A stretch of DNA of 64,000 nucleotides, taken from contig CAZTBP010000009.1 in NCBI GenBank assembly GCA_964612145.1, forward strand, positions 98,860 to 162,859, written 5' to 3'. The stretch is from JAGNLV01 sp964612145 (lineage in GTDB: Bacteria > Zixibacteria > MSB-5A5 > GN15 > FEB-12). The stretch's first letter is position 1. Each line of letters begins with the position of its first letter. Of this stretch, positions 51,427 to 60,871 are shown piece by piece. The notes beneath the pieces are model-generated. The model made no database searches. It was not told the origin of the DNA and saw only the letters and a list, made by a program, of their open reading frames with translations. The translations under genes and the position numbers were made by a program.

Positions 51427-51568
51427 CCTGTTCAAAGCCGGCCCTGCGGTTGTACTGACATTGGTCTAAGCAACAGGTTGTTTCAGGCCGAAACATCGAA
51501 CGAACAGAAACTCACGTCAAACCGGCCGCAACCCATCCCGCCCGATGGGGCAAAGGAGGGCCCGAACG

Positions 51569-52147
51569 ATGTCATTCGCACCAAGAACCAATATCGCCGC
51601 CGGGGAAGACATTCAGTCGAGCGTGTATCGCCGGGTGTTTTTCCTCAGCGGCTCGGCAGTCATCCTGTCAGCCGCCACGATTATCATTTTCAATACAACG
51701 ATGTCGATCTCCCGTATCGAGCAGTTCTGCACCGGCGCCGAACTGGTGGCGCTTACCCTGATGCCGTATATGATTTCTGCCGCCGTCGCCGCTATTACTG
51801 CCATTGGGGTAATGGCGCTGGTTCCGGCAATACGGCTTCAAGCACCGGCCAAATCCATCTCGGCGCGTCTGCGGGCGCTGGCCGACGGCGACCTTGCCGG
51901 GACCATTCACACTACCGAGAAGGCACCGCATCTCCAGGAACTTACGAACGAGTTGAACATCGCGACCGGGTCCCTCAGTCACAAGATAGCCCAGTGGAAA
52001 GTCATCAACCGCCAGCAGTGGGAATTACTGGAATCGATGCGCGAAACCACGGTTGTCAGCGGTCAGAAGCAGCTGGTGATGATCATTGAGCAGATGGAGA
52101 GGAACTGGGAAAAGATCGCCGTGATTGAAGATGAACTGACGACCTAA
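51569..52147 (+). CDS. two-helix membrane protein with HAMP-like segment, hypothetical
   Basis: A 192-residue protein from the ATG at 51569 (AAAGGAGGG upstream). Two transmembrane helices (VFFLSGSAVILSAATIIIF and LVALTLMPYMISAAVAAITA) are followed by a HAMP-like coiled-coil stretch (IRLQAPAKSISARLRALADGDL) and a helical tail. It looks like a signalling stub without a catalytic or methyl-accepting domain. It could be a small sensor or a truncated receptor. It is convergent with lpxD. Confidence 0.6.
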   Translation: MSFAPRTNIAAGEDIQSSVYRRVFFLSGSAVILSAATIIIFNTTMSISRIEQFCTGAELVALTLMPYMISAAVAAITAIGVMALVPAIRLQAPAKSISARLRALADGDLAGTIHTTEKAPHLQELTNELNIATGSLSHKIAQWKVINRQQWELLESMRETTVVSGQKQLVMIIEQMERNWEKIAVIEDELTT

Positions 52148-52151
52148 AACA

Positions 52152-53168
52152 CTAACTCTCTTCCAGCTTCCGTTCGAGTTCCTTGACTCGCTTGAGAAGC
52201 TGGGGGAGCCGCAAGAGCGACGCTTCTATACGTTTTGTTTCCATGATGTCGCGGGCTGGTAAACCGAACACGGTTTTTCCGGCCGCGACTGATTTGGAGA
52301 CTCCCGATTTGGCCCCAATCATTACCCCGTCGCCGATTTCTATATGCCCGACCAAGCCGACCTGTCCCGCCAGCACCACCCCGTTGCCGATTTTAGTTGA
52401 GCCGGAAATTCCCACCTGCGACACAATAATCGAGTGCTGGCCGATCTCGACATTGTGCGCGATTTGCACGAGATTGTCGATCTTGGTTCCGCGGCCGATT
52501 TTGGTCGGGCCGAGCGCCCCACGATCAACCGAACAGTTTGATCCTACCTCAACGTCATCGTCGATTTCAACCCACCCGACCTGCTTGATCTTCTTCAGCC
52601 CGGTGGGCGATTCGGCAAAGCCAAAGCCGTCGGAACCGATTACGGTCGAGGCGTGGATAATCACGTTATTGCCGATTCTGGTGCCGTCGAGAATCATTGC
52701 ACCGGGATAGATGAGGCAGCCCTCGCCAATTTCGACATCCCGACCCACGTAGACGGAGCCTACCAACTGGGTGTCCTTGCCGAGTCGGGCATTTTTACCA
52801 ACAGTGCAGAGCGGTCCTACGGCGGCCGATGAATCGATCTGGGCTTGGTCTGAAACGACAGCCGATCCATCGATCCCAATTTCGACCAATTGTGGCGTGG
52901 GGTAGAGGATATCGACTATTTGAGCAAAGGCGAGATACGGGTTCTCGTGGCGGAGCACGGGAACCCGTTTACATTCAATGTCTGGAGCCAGTACCAGAGC
53001 AGCGGCGTTGGTGTCTTCTATGAATCGCGCGTACTTAACGTTTGCGACAAAACTGATCTGGTTGGCTGCAGCCGATGCAATTGGGGCGGCTTCGGTTATT
53101 TCAACGCTGCCGTTCCCCTCGACCGTTCCACCGACTTTCTCGGCCAGTTCTGTCAGCTTGTATGCCAC
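52152..53168 (-). CDS. lpxD: UDP-3-O-(3-hydroxyacyl)glucosamine N-acyltransferase
   Basis: A 338-residue LpxD with an N-terminal uridine-binding domain and a long left-handed beta-helix of hexapeptide repeats (for example IGNNVIIHASTVIGSDGFGFA, VEIGQHSIIVSQVGISGSTKIG), ending in a coiled-coil. It shows that the organism makes lipid A. It is the last gene of rplU-bamA-skp-lpxD. Confidence 0.94.
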   Translation of the reverse strand: MAYKLTELAEKVGGTVEGNGSVEITEAAPIASAAANQISFVANVKYARFIEDTNAAALVLAPDIECKRVPVLRHENPYLAFAQIVDILYPTPQLVEIGIDGSAVVSDQAQIDSSAAVGPLCTVGKNARLGKDTQLVGSVYVGRDVEIGEGCLIYPGAMILDGTRIGNNVIIHASTVIGSDGFGFAESPTGLKKIKQVGWVEIDDDVEVGSNCSVDRGALGPTKIGRGTKIDNLVQIAHNVEIGQHSIIVSQVGISGSTKIGNGVVLAGQVGLVGHIEIGDGVMIGAKSGVSKSVAAGKTVFGLPARDIMETKRIEASLLRLPQLLKRVKELERKLEES

Positions 53169-53174
53169 GACGTA

Positions 53175-53708
53175 TTATTCAAGCTCCCCAAGAGTCGACA
53201 ATACCTGTTCCGTAACATCGTAGGTCGGTTTAATGTAGCCGATCCCCTGCAGGGTGAATATCACGTCGTAGTTGTTCTCCGTGGCGACAAGTTCCATCGC
53301 CTGCTGGATGTTTCTCAGCAGCGGTTCCAGCAACTGGGCTTCCTTGCGTTCGGCTGTTCCATTGGGACCGTAAATCTTGCTCGTGTAGGCATCGAGTGCC
53401 TCACGCTTGGCCCGGATAGCGGCTTCGCGCTCACGCTTTTTCTCCTCAGAAAGGATGAGTTTCTGCTTTTCGTACTCGGCCAGCAATTCCTGGAGCTCTT
53501 CTTCCTTGGCCCGAGCTTCGTCTTCCCATGCTTTGCGCTCGGTTTCCCATTGCTCCTGGGCTTTCTGCCATTCGGGGTACTCGTTGTAAATTCGATCATC
53601 CCGGACAAAACCAATTCTCAGCCCCTGCGCTTCCGCGCGGCCGACCAGGGCCGCCGTCACAATCATGGACACGACAAAGGCGGCAATAAACAGTTTGGTA
53701 AATCGCAT
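53175..53708 (-). CDS. OmpH/Skp-like periplasmic chaperone
   Basis: A 177-residue protein from 53708 (GAGGAGTT upstream), with a signal peptide (LFIAAFVVSMIVTAALVGRAEAQ). A long charged coiled-coil follows (EEELQELLAEYEKQKLILSEEKKREREAAIRAK), the tentacle region of Skp. The N-terminal strand LRIGFVRDDRIYNEYP and the C-terminal region YDVIFTLQGIGYIKPTYDVT complete the body. It carries unfolded outer-membrane proteins to BamA, which is encoded next door. Confidence 0.88.
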   Translation of the reverse strand: MRFTKLFIAAFVVSMIVTAALVGRAEAQGLRIGFVRDDRIYNEYPEWQKAQEQWETERKAWEDEARAKEEELQELLAEYEKQKLILSEEKKREREAAIRAKREALDAYTSKIYGPNGTAERKEAQLLEPLLRNIQQAMELVATENNYDVIFTLQGIGYIKPTYDVTEQVLSTLGELE

Positions 53709-53736
53709 ACAACTCCTCTTTTGCACTGTAAATTCG

Positions 53737-56220
53737 TTATCTAAATGTTGTTCCGACCTGGAAATGTGGCTTCCAGCCTTTGTCCTCGCCCTCAATGTCA
53801 TCAAGAGGATAGGCGAAGTCAAATCCAATTGTGCCGATCGCCGGCACAACTATTCGAAATCCAATTCCTACGCCCTTATACAAATCACTGAACAGTTTGA
53901 TGTCTTCTCGATGCAGCCAGGAATTCCCGGCGTCGAAAAACATCAGTCCGTAGAACTGCCCCTGAGAAATCGGTATCTGGAGCTCCAGATTAGTCACAAA
54001 CATGTACTTACCCCGGACGCGCGTTTCAAAAGCCGTGAAACTCGTATCTTCCGGCAGGTCAACCCCGACAACAGCATTGGGGTTGGAATAGTAGAACGTC
54101 GTATCAGATTGGGTTACGAGCGAATCCGGGGTCAAATCGCCATCGTCGTAGCCGCGTACGACGCCGTCGTAAGCAGTACCGCCCGGCGTAAATCGGTCCG
54201 AGATCAGAATCCGGTCGTCACCGGCGGGAGCAGTCACCACGCCGTACTGGACCCTGGCTGCGACAGCCCAACCCCACATAAGCGGGATAAACTTGGTGGC
54301 TTTGGCCTCATGTTTCATGTACTCCCAGAAACCGCCCAGCACGCCGCCCGTCTTTTCGATCGTATACGACAGGATCGACCCCTTAGTAGCAAACTCCGGC
54401 AGGTTCCGTGAGTCGCGCGTAATGTTGAATGTCAACCGCGAACCGGTCAGCGGATCTTCATTGTACGACACAATTGAGCCGGGATAGGCGTCGTAGGTTG
54501 CCTGCGCCAGCAAAGAGTCACCAGTCTGGGGTGTAGCTGGATTGTTGTAGAAATAGTTGGCTTTGTAAGAACTGCTGGCCTCGAAATCATCATCGAAATC
54601 AAAGAAGCGGGTCCGTTCCAGTGAGTATGAACCGAATACCCGGAAATAGTTGTCCGGCCAGCGAAGGCGCCGTCCCAGACGAATCGAACCGCCGGTTCGC
54701 CCCTCAGTATAGTCACCGAACCAGCGCCGGTTAATAGAGAAGGCGTTCACGCCCAGGAGAGTCGGGCGTCCAAACAGCCACGGTTCGGTAAAGGACACCG
54801 AGAACGAATTACGATTCCGGCCAAATTCCAGATTGAACGACAGGTTCTGGCCGTTCCCCCGGAAATTGGGAATCCCCATTCCAAACGTACCGACAACTTT
54901 GTCCTGGCTATTGTAACCGGCGCCGGCGGAAATCTGTCCGGTCTGCTTCTCCTTGACCTTGTAAACCAGGTCGACATCGCCGCTGGGGAGATCTGTTGGA
55001 ACCGGCTCTACGTATTCAAAAAAGTTGAGCGCCATAGCATCCCGTACAGAGCGAATCAGCAGTGACCGGTTAAACTTTTGACCGGGAAGGGTGGACAACT
55101 CGCGGCGAATGACTTTGTCCTTGGTCTTGTAGTTGCCGACGATTTTGACCAGGTTAATATGCGACGGCAGACCTTCGGTTATCTCATAGGTAATATCGAT
55201 CAGGGTATCGTTGCGCGTCTCGCGCTTATCTACGATGTTGATATGGAGGTGCCCGATCTCGTAGTATGCCGAGGCGATCTCCATAATTGCCTCATCGTAT
55301 TTCTCGGCGTTGAAAACATCGAGCGACTCATATTTCAGGGTGGAGCGCAGGACCTTGTCGCTCAGTTCCTCGTTCCCGGTAAATTTCGTTTCGCCGAAGT
55401 AGTATTTCGGCCCCTCGTACACCTCCAGGTAAATCTTCATCCGGTTGCGGGAGGTGTCGATCGAAAGAGAGTCGTTGATCAGGTAGGCGTCGATAAATCC
55501 GCGCTTGTGATATTCATCGATAACCTTGCGAAGGTCTTCATGGTATTCATCCTGGGCAAAATCGGAGCTGCGCAAAAAACCACGTTTGCGGTTGCGCATC
55601 TTGCCGATCAGGTCGCCGGCGTCGACTCGCTGGTTACCGGTCATGATGACTTCCTCGACCTTGATTTTGTCCCTTTCGTTGATATTAAAGCGCAGGATCG
55701 CCTGGGTCGAGTCGTCGTTGTGAACCATCTCCGAAGTGACAGCGGCCTGGAAATAGCCTTCCGAGGCATACTGCTGGTAGATTTTAGTCCGACTTTTCTC
55801 GATCAGGTAAGGGGAGATGTAGCCGCCGACACCGAGTCCGAGATCTTCGTTCAGGTCCTTGTCGCTAATCTTGTCATTGCCGACAAACTCGATACCTGTG
55901 AGCTTGGGCAGTTCATCGACGACAATATAAACTTTGAGGCCGCCGGATACTTCCTCGGCCTCGATCTGGACATCGCGAAATATCCCCAGGCTGTAAAGCC
56001 GACGAATTGTCTCGGAGACTTTGGTCGGGGTCAGGACTGTGCCAATATCGAGAGAAGCGACGCCGAGGATGAGGGAGCGAGTGGCAATCCGGTTTCCCTC
56101 TACCTCAATATCTACGACTCGGAATTGCGGCTGGGTCTTACCAACCGAGACCAGTATCAGGACCACCAGAAGGTAGCCCAGAGCAATCCTTGCTTGTTGT
56201 CTGGCGGTGTGTCTCAACAA
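53737..56220 (-). CDS. bamA: outer membrane protein assembly factor BamA
   Basis: An 827-residue Omp85 protein: signal peptide (LGYLLVVLILVSVGKTQ), five POTRA domains up to about residue 430, then a 16-stranded barrel (from GYNSQDKVVGTFGMGIPNF) that ends in KPHFQVGTTFR. Loop 6 motif VRG (TAYDGVVRGYDD) is present. It inserts outer-membrane proteins. The gene follows rplU after 6 bases. Confidence 0.95.
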   Translation of the reverse strand: MLRHTARQQARIALGYLLVVLILVSVGKTQPQFRVVDIEVEGNRIATRSLILGVASLDIGTVLTPTKVSETIRRLYSLGIFRDVQIEAEEVSGGLKVYIVVDELPKLTGIEFVGNDKISDKDLNEDLGLGVGGYISPYLIEKSRTKIYQQYASEGYFQAAVTSEMVHNDDSTQAILRFNINERDKIKVEEVIMTGNQRVDAGDLIGKMRNRKRGFLRSSDFAQDEYHEDLRKVIDEYHKRGFIDAYLINDSLSIDTSRNRMKIYLEVYEGPKYYFGETKFTGNEELSDKVLRSTLKYESLDVFNAEKYDEAIMEIASAYYEIGHLHINIVDKRETRNDTLIDITYEITEGLPSHINLVKIVGNYKTKDKVIRRELSTLPGQKFNRSLLIRSVRDAMALNFFEYVEPVPTDLPSGDVDLVYKVKEKQTGQISAGAGYNSQDKVVGTFGMGIPNFRGNGQNLSFNLEFGRNRNSFSVSFTEPWLFGRPTLLGVNAFSINRRWFGDYTEGRTGGSIRLGRRLRWPDNYFRVFGSYSLERTRFFDFDDDFEASSSYKANYFYNNPATPQTGDSLLAQATYDAYPGSIVSYNEDPLTGSRLTFNITRDSRNLPEFATKGSILSYTIEKTGGVLGGFWEYMKHEAKATKFIPLMWGWAVAARVQYGVVTAPAGDDRILISDRFTPGGTAYDGVVRGYDDGDLTPDSLVTQSDTTFYYSNPNAVVGVDLPEDTSFTAFETRVRGKYMFVTNLELQIPISQGQFYGLMFFDAGNSWLHREDIKLFSDLYKGVGIGFRIVVPAIGTIGFDFAYPLDDIEGEDKGWKPHFQVGTTFR

Positions 56221-56226
56221 CTATTT

Positions 56227-56547
56227 TCAGGCACCGGGGGCTGTGATCTTATTAATCTTGATCTCCGTATAACGTTGACGATGACCCTGGGTCCTGCGGT
56301 ACTTGGTGCGGCGTTTATACTTGTATACCAGCACCTTATCAGCCGCGCCGTCACCGACAACCTCAGCCTCAACCTTGGCGTCGGCCACGGTCGGGGTTCC
56401 GATTGTCGCTTCTTCATCATTCTTGATCAGCAGGACCCTGTCGATATCCAGCGAGCTGCCCGCTTCCACTTTCTGGTACGGCACCCGCAGCACATCGCCC
56501 TCCTGCGCACTGTACTGACAACCGGAAATTTCAAATACGGCGTACAT
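56227..56547 (-). CDS. rplU: 50S ribosomal protein bL21
   Basis: A 106-residue bL21: MYAVFEISGCQYSAQEGDVLRV, then KVLVYKYKRRTKYRRTQGHRQRYTEIKI, the signature of the family. In most bacteria rplU is followed by rpmA (bL27); here bamA follows at once and rpmA is not in the window. GGAGGAT precedes the start. Confidence 0.95.
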   Translation of the reverse strand: MYAVFEISGCQYSAQEGDVLRVPYQKVEAGSSLDIDRVLLIKNDEEATIGTPTVADAKVEAEVVGDGAADKVLVYKYKRRTKYRRTQGHRQRYTEIKINKITAPGA

Positions 56548-56708
56548 TCGATATCCTCCAAACCAGTGAACTTGTTATCCAGAATCGGGTTAAGCCACAT
56601 AAAGTAACCGTTTTCCGGGCCAAGTCAAGGCTTATTATACGACCCATCTCGCGCGAGTCAAACTTTAAACCCGTCACCTTGAAACTGGTTCCACCAGCAG
56701 TGCGTTTG

Positions 56709-56714
56709 TATAAT
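56709..56714 (+). promoter_or_regulatory. -10 element upstream of uvrB
   Basis: A perfect TATAAT. The -35 region is weak (TGGTTC at 56686-56691, 17-base spacer) and overlaps a dyad-like GAAACTGGTTCC (56681-56692), which might be a damage-response operator. This is a guess. Confidence 0.4.
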
Positions 56715-56797
56715 GTTAGCAGCCTTGTGATTGTGCAGCCGAGGTTTCGTTGCATATATTACCGGAGAAGGCCGTCTCCTACTATGGAATGACAAAA

Positions 56798-58840
56798 ATG
56801 GCAAAGACTATACAGAAGACTGCAGACAGCGTTTTTGAAGTTAAATCAACCTACACGCCACGGGGCGACCAGCCGCACGCCATCGAGGAACTGGTCGACG
56901 GCCTCCACACCGGCCGTCGGCACCAGACATTGCTGGGAGTAACCGGGTCCGGTAAGACGTTCACGATGGCCAACGTCATCGCGCGCTACGGTCGGCCGGC
57001 GCTGGTACTGTCGCACAACAAGACGCTGGCGGCTCAGCTTTACGGTGAACTCAAAGCGTTTTTCCCCAACAACGCGGTCGAGTTTTTCATCAGCTACTAC
57101 GACTACTACCAGCCCGAGGCGTATATCCCCACCACCGACACCTTTATCGAAAAGGACACGTCGATTAACGAAGATATCGACCGCCTTCGGCTTCGTGCGA
57201 CCGCCTCGCTTCTAGAGCGGGAGGACGTCATCATCGTGGCCTCCGTGTCCTGCATCTATGGCCTCGGCTCACCGACTGAGTACAAGAGTCAATATATTCC
57301 AATCACGGTCGGGGCTGAGCTTGATCGCGACCACGTGATCAGGAGACTGATCGATATTCACTACAACCGCAACGATGTTGATTTCTCGCGCGGGAATTTC
57401 CGCGTCCGCGGTGACACGATTGAATTGATCCCGGCCTACCACGAAAGCGCGATGCGGATTGAGTTTTTCGGCGACGAGGTCGAGCGGATTACCGAAATCC
57501 ACCCGTTAACCGGTGAAATCCTCAAAGAGCGTGAACGGGTGGCAATCTACCCGGCCAAACACTTCGTAACGTCGCCGGAACGCCTCAAAGCAGCCATCAA
57601 GAGCATCGAGGAAGAATTGGGCCAGCGGCTGGAGTGGTTTCGCTCCCAAAACATGCTGCTGGAGGCCCAGCGGATGGAGATGCGGACCAAGTACGATCTG
57701 GAAATGCTGAAAGAAATCGGCTACTGCGCCGGTGTCGAGAACTACTCCCGGCATTTGTCCGGCCGCAAAGAAGGCGAACGGCCGTTTACGCTCATTGACT
57801 TTTTCCCCGATGATTTCCTGACCATTATCGACGAATCCCACCAGAGTATTCCGCAGGTGCGGGGCATGTATGCCGGTGATCGCAGTCGCAAAGAGGTGCT
57901 CGTAGCGCATGGGTTCCGGTTGCCGTCAGCTATGGACAACCGACCGCTGGTGTTTGATGAATTCGACAAGCTGATCCAGAAACGTGTCTATGTGTCCGCC
58001 ACGCCGGCCGACTACGAACTCGAGCAGTGCGAAGGGGTCGTGGTCGAACAGGTGATTCGCCCGACCGGCCTGCTGGACCCGATTATCACAATCAAGCCGC
58101 TGGCGACGCAGGTCGACGATCTCCTCGAAGAAAGCAAAAAGCGCTCGGCCAGAGGCGAGCGGGTCCTGGTAACGACCCTGACCAAGCGCATGGCCGAGGA
58201 TTTGACCGATTACATGGAAAAGCTCGGGCTGCGGGTACGCTATCTCCATTCCGAAATCGACGCGATCGACCGGACCGGGATCATTCGTGACCTGCGGCTG
58301 GCTGAGTTCGATGTGCTGGTCGGGGTCAACCTCCTGCGCGAAGGCCTGGATTTGCCCGAAGTTTCTCTGGTGGCGATTCTCGACGCCGACAAAGAAGGGT
58401 TCCTTCGCTCGGACCGCTCGCTGATCCAGACCGCCGGCCGCGCGGCGCGAAACAAGGACGGCGAGGTAATTCTCTACGCCGATAAAATCACCAATTCGAT
58501 GCGGCGAGCGATGGATGAGACTTCCCGGCGACGGGAGAGGCAGCTGGCCTACAACGAAGAGCACGGTATCGATCCGGAAACGATTTTCAAGACCCGGGAA
58601 GAGATCCTGCGCACGACCCAGTTTGCAGATAGCAAAACGGTCGAAGAAAAGTCGTTTGAGAAGCCGAGCGAATTTGCCCGGATGTCTGATGAGGACCAGC
58701 TTGCCTTTATGCTCAACGCGATGAAAAAGGCGGCGGAGAATCTTGACTTTGAAACCGCTATTATGATTCGAGACGAGATCAACGAGCTGAAGGATCGTCT
58801 GTCCCGTGGCCGCAAGAAAAACAAGAAGAAGAGGAAATAG
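56798..58840 (+). CDS. uvrB: UvrB, excinuclease ABC subunit B
   Basis: About 680 residues. Helicase motifs are intact: Walker A GVTGSGKTFTMANV, the beta-hairpin YYDYYQPEAYIP, the Walker B TIIDESHQ, and motif VI QTAGRAARN. The UVR domain at the C-terminus (FMLNAMKKAAENLDFETAIMIRDEI) binds UvrC. The start is uncertain between 56789 and 56798, with an in-frame TTG at 56750. The tail is very basic (GRKKNKKKRK). Confidence 0.95.
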   Translation: MAKTIQKTADSVFEVKSTYTPRGDQPHAIEELVDGLHTGRRHQTLLGVTGSGKTFTMANVIARYGRPALVLSHNKTLAAQLYGELKAFFPNNAVEFFISYYDYYQPEAYIPTTDTFIEKDTSINEDIDRLRLRATASLLEREDVIIVASVSCIYGLGSPTEYKSQYIPITVGAELDRDHVIRRLIDIHYNRNDVDFSRGNFRVRGDTIELIPAYHESAMRIEFFGDEVERITEIHPLTGEILKERERVAIYPAKHFVTSPERLKAAIKSIEEELGQRLEWFRSQNMLLEAQRMEMRTKYDLEMLKEIGYCAGVENYSRHLSGRKEGERPFTLIDFFPDDFLTIIDESHQSIPQVRGMYAGDRSRKEVLVAHGFRLPSAMDNRPLVFDEFDKLIQKRVYVSATPADYELEQCEGVVVEQVIRPTGLLDPIITIKPLATQVDDLLEESKKRSARGERVLVTTLTKRMAEDLTDYMEKLGLRVRYLHSEIDAIDRTGIIRDLRLAEFDVLVGVNLLREGLDLPEVSLVAILDADKEGFLRSDRSLIQTAGRAARNKDGEVILYADKITNSMRRAMDETSRRRERQLAYNEEHGIDPETIFKTREEILRTTQFADSKTVEEKSFEKPSEFARMSDEDQLAFMLNAMKKAAENLDFETAIMIRDEINELKDRLSRGRKKNKKKRK

Positions 58841-59833
58841 ATGAGTAGCAAGTTTAGGGATTGTCTAATGGGAGTTCTCCTGCCTGCCATCGTATTAATC
58901 AGTGGGTGTAGCGAAAAGGAAGTCGAATACGTAATCGACGATGAGGAGCTCATACGGTATATCAACTCCTCCGAGGATGCCCGTGAGCTTTTTCGGGTAG
59001 ACGGCTTGTTTCCGGAAGAGCCATTCACTGTGCCCTATGACAGCGCGATATTCGTGGATGTTATAGACTCGACCCGAAGGTTTATTTTTGTGGATGCACA
59101 CGTGGATACTGTGCGAACGCTCGAATTCCCGGACGGGTCAGTTGAATATTACAGGGAGCGGCACTTCTTCCCTAGTCCAATTGGTGAAGAGTGGGAAGCT
59201 GAGGTCACAGTGGACGACTACTTCTACGGGCGGCGACTTCGAATTGTGGAAGGAGACACGACTTCGGAAACCTTCGAGCGAGTGTTAACCAGATACGGGT
59301 TTTTTCTAAAGCTCGGCGGCGATAGTCGCGCATATCGGGGATGGACGTTATGGGCTTTTAATGGTGGAGGGCCGCCAAGCGGCTCCATGGTGGTTCAGAC
59401 TTCCAACGGTGAGTCGTTTCGCGGCGACTTCGTTGAATATAGCCCGATTTCGTTCACAATAGAGAGAGAGTCATTGACGTTTGGTGGTATTCGCACCTTA
59501 GGTGGCGGCACGCAGCATGCGTACAAGCGGCTTGATAGACTGGAGCCGGTGACTGAAGGAGCAGAGTTATTTGTGACCGCCAGTGAGGTCGATACAAAAT
59601 CCCAGGTGCGCCTTATTTCTGCGCAGACCGACACCGGATTCACGAATTTCAAGATGGACCGTGTATCAACGAGTCAATATGTTGATACAATAGCACTGGC
59701 ATCCAACACCGATTTTGTCTGGAATTTGCTCTCCTGCCAGGAGATTACACGGACCCTAATCCCCGGATCTGTACCGCCTGAGTACACCATAGCGTGGCAT
59801 CCCTGGGTAGTGCCCTTTCGTATTCCGCAATGA
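58841..59833 (+). CDS. putative lipoprotein, unknown
   Basis: A 330-residue protein with lipobox region VLISGCSEK. The remainder is beta-rich, with many Asp, Glu, Arg and aromatic residues (VDVIDSTRRFIFVDAHVDTVRTLEF) and no recognised domain. It begins directly after the uvrB stop with AGAGGA in the uvrB end, so it is translationally coupled to uvrB. It is somewhat more AT-rich than its neighbours. Probably a periplasmic outer-membrane-anchored protein of a lineage-specific family. Confidence 0.65.
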   Translation: MSSKFRDCLMGVLLPAIVLISGCSEKEVEYVIDDEELIRYINSSEDARELFRVDGLFPEEPFTVPYDSAIFVDVIDSTRRFIFVDAHVDTVRTLEFPDGSVEYYRERHFFPSPIGEEWEAEVTVDDYFYGRRLRIVEGDTTSETFERVLTRYGFFLKLGGDSRAYRGWTLWAFNGGGPPSGSMVVQTSNGESFRGDFVEYSPISFTIERESLTFGGIRTLGGGTQHAYKRLDRLEPVTEGAELFVTASEVDTKSQVRLISAQTDTGFTNFKMDRVSTSQYVDTIALASNTDFVWNLLSCQEITRTLIPGSVPPEYTIAWHPWVVPFRIPQ

Positions 59834-59910
59834 GACCTGAATAGACAGTAGTATGGTATTCGCCGCCCGCAGACCGCAGGCGGCGTTTTCTCGATTTAGT
59901 CCACTTTTTG

Positions 59911-59940
59911 TTGAATGATTTTTTGATAACGGAGTATATT
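59911..59940 (+). promoter_or_regulatory. promoter of SPFH lipoprotein gene
   Basis: TTGAAT (59911-59916), an 18-base spacer and TATATT (59935-59940), 41 bases before the ATG. Confidence 0.55.
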
Positions 59941-59981
59941 CAGCAAAGTAGACACGACATATAACCAACAAGGAGGTACGT

Positions 59982-60791
59982 ATGAACAAGAGGATTCGCC
60001 ATCTGCCGCTGCTTCTGATAGCAGTCCTGTCCCTGACCTTTATCGGCTGCGGCACCGAGGTTCCCTCAGGACATCGCGGCGTGTTTTATTCGAAATTCGG
60101 TGAAGGTACTGAATTCGGCAACATCTACGGCGAGGGTTTCGCCTGGCACCTGCCGTGGAACAGCATGATCGTTTACCAGACCCAGACGCAGGAGCGCAAG
60201 GAAGTGCTTGAGGTGCTGTCGTCCGATGGTGCGACTATCGGCATGGAAATGTCCATTCTCTATCGCCCGATGCCGTCGAAACTCGATTCGCTCCAGGTGA
60301 CAATCGGCCGTAATTACTATGATGTAAAAGTAGCGCCGACAGTACGCGGAATTGCCAGGAGTGTGGCGGGCCAGTTTACACCGGAGGAAATCTACTCCTC
60401 CAAACGGGAGCAGGTGACCGACCAAATCCAACAGAAGTTGGTCGAGCAAATGCAGGTCAATTACGTCGACGTAGAAAATGTTCTCATGCGCGATGTCAAG
60501 ATTCCGCAAAAAATCTCGGAGGCGATTAATTTCAAGTTGACTGCTGATCAGGAAGCACAAAAGATGCAGTTTACTATTGAGAAGGAGCGCCTCGAAGCGG
60601 AGCGCAAACGGATCGAGGCGCAGGGTATCGCAGACTTCCAGAAAATTGTTTCAGCCGGAATCACGCCTTCGCTGCTGAAATGGAAAGGGATCGAGGCAAC
60701 CCAGAAAATTGCCGAATCACCAAACACGAAGATCGTTATTGTCGGTAACAGCGACGGTGACCTGCCGATTATCTTGTCGGGCGAGAAATAA
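59982..60791 (+). CDS. SPFH/prohibitin-family lipoprotein
   Basis: A 269-residue band-7 protein. The signal peptide ends in the lipobox FIGCGTE instead of a membrane helix. The SPFH core (VPSGHRGVFYSKFGEGTEFGNIYGEGFAWHLPW, VLSSDGATIGMEMSILYRP, YYDVKVAPTVRGIAR) is followed by a long charged coiled-coil (TADQEAQKMQFTIEKERLEAERKRIEAQG). Prohibitin-like proteins form ring oligomers and regulate membrane proteases. Here the anchor would be lipid, probably facing the periplasm. AAGGAGGT precedes the start, and a terminator follows. Confidence 0.88.
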   Translation: MNKRIRHLPLLLIAVLSLTFIGCGTEVPSGHRGVFYSKFGEGTEFGNIYGEGFAWHLPWNSMIVYQTQTQERKEVLEVLSSDGATIGMEMSILYRPMPSKLDSLQVTIGRNYYDVKVAPTVRGIARSVAGQFTPEEIYSSKREQVTDQIQQKLVEQMQVNYVDVENVLMRDVKIPQKISEAINFKLTADQEAQKMQFTIEKERLEAERKRIEAQGIADFQKIVSAGITPSLLKWKGIEATQKIAESPNTKIVIVGNSDGDLPIILSGEK

Positions 60792-60820
60792 ACGTAAGTC
60801 ACGCTCCCAAGAAGGAAACA

Positions 60821-60853
60821 GGCCGCGTTGGATTTCTCCGACGCGGCCTTTTC
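60821..60853 (+). terminator. terminator after SPFH gene
   Basis: A stem GGCCGCGT with TGGA/TCCG inside, pairing with ACGCGGCC (60841-60848), followed by TTTTC. Confidence 0.88.
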
Positions 60854-60871
60854 AATGTCTGTTCGAGCAAA

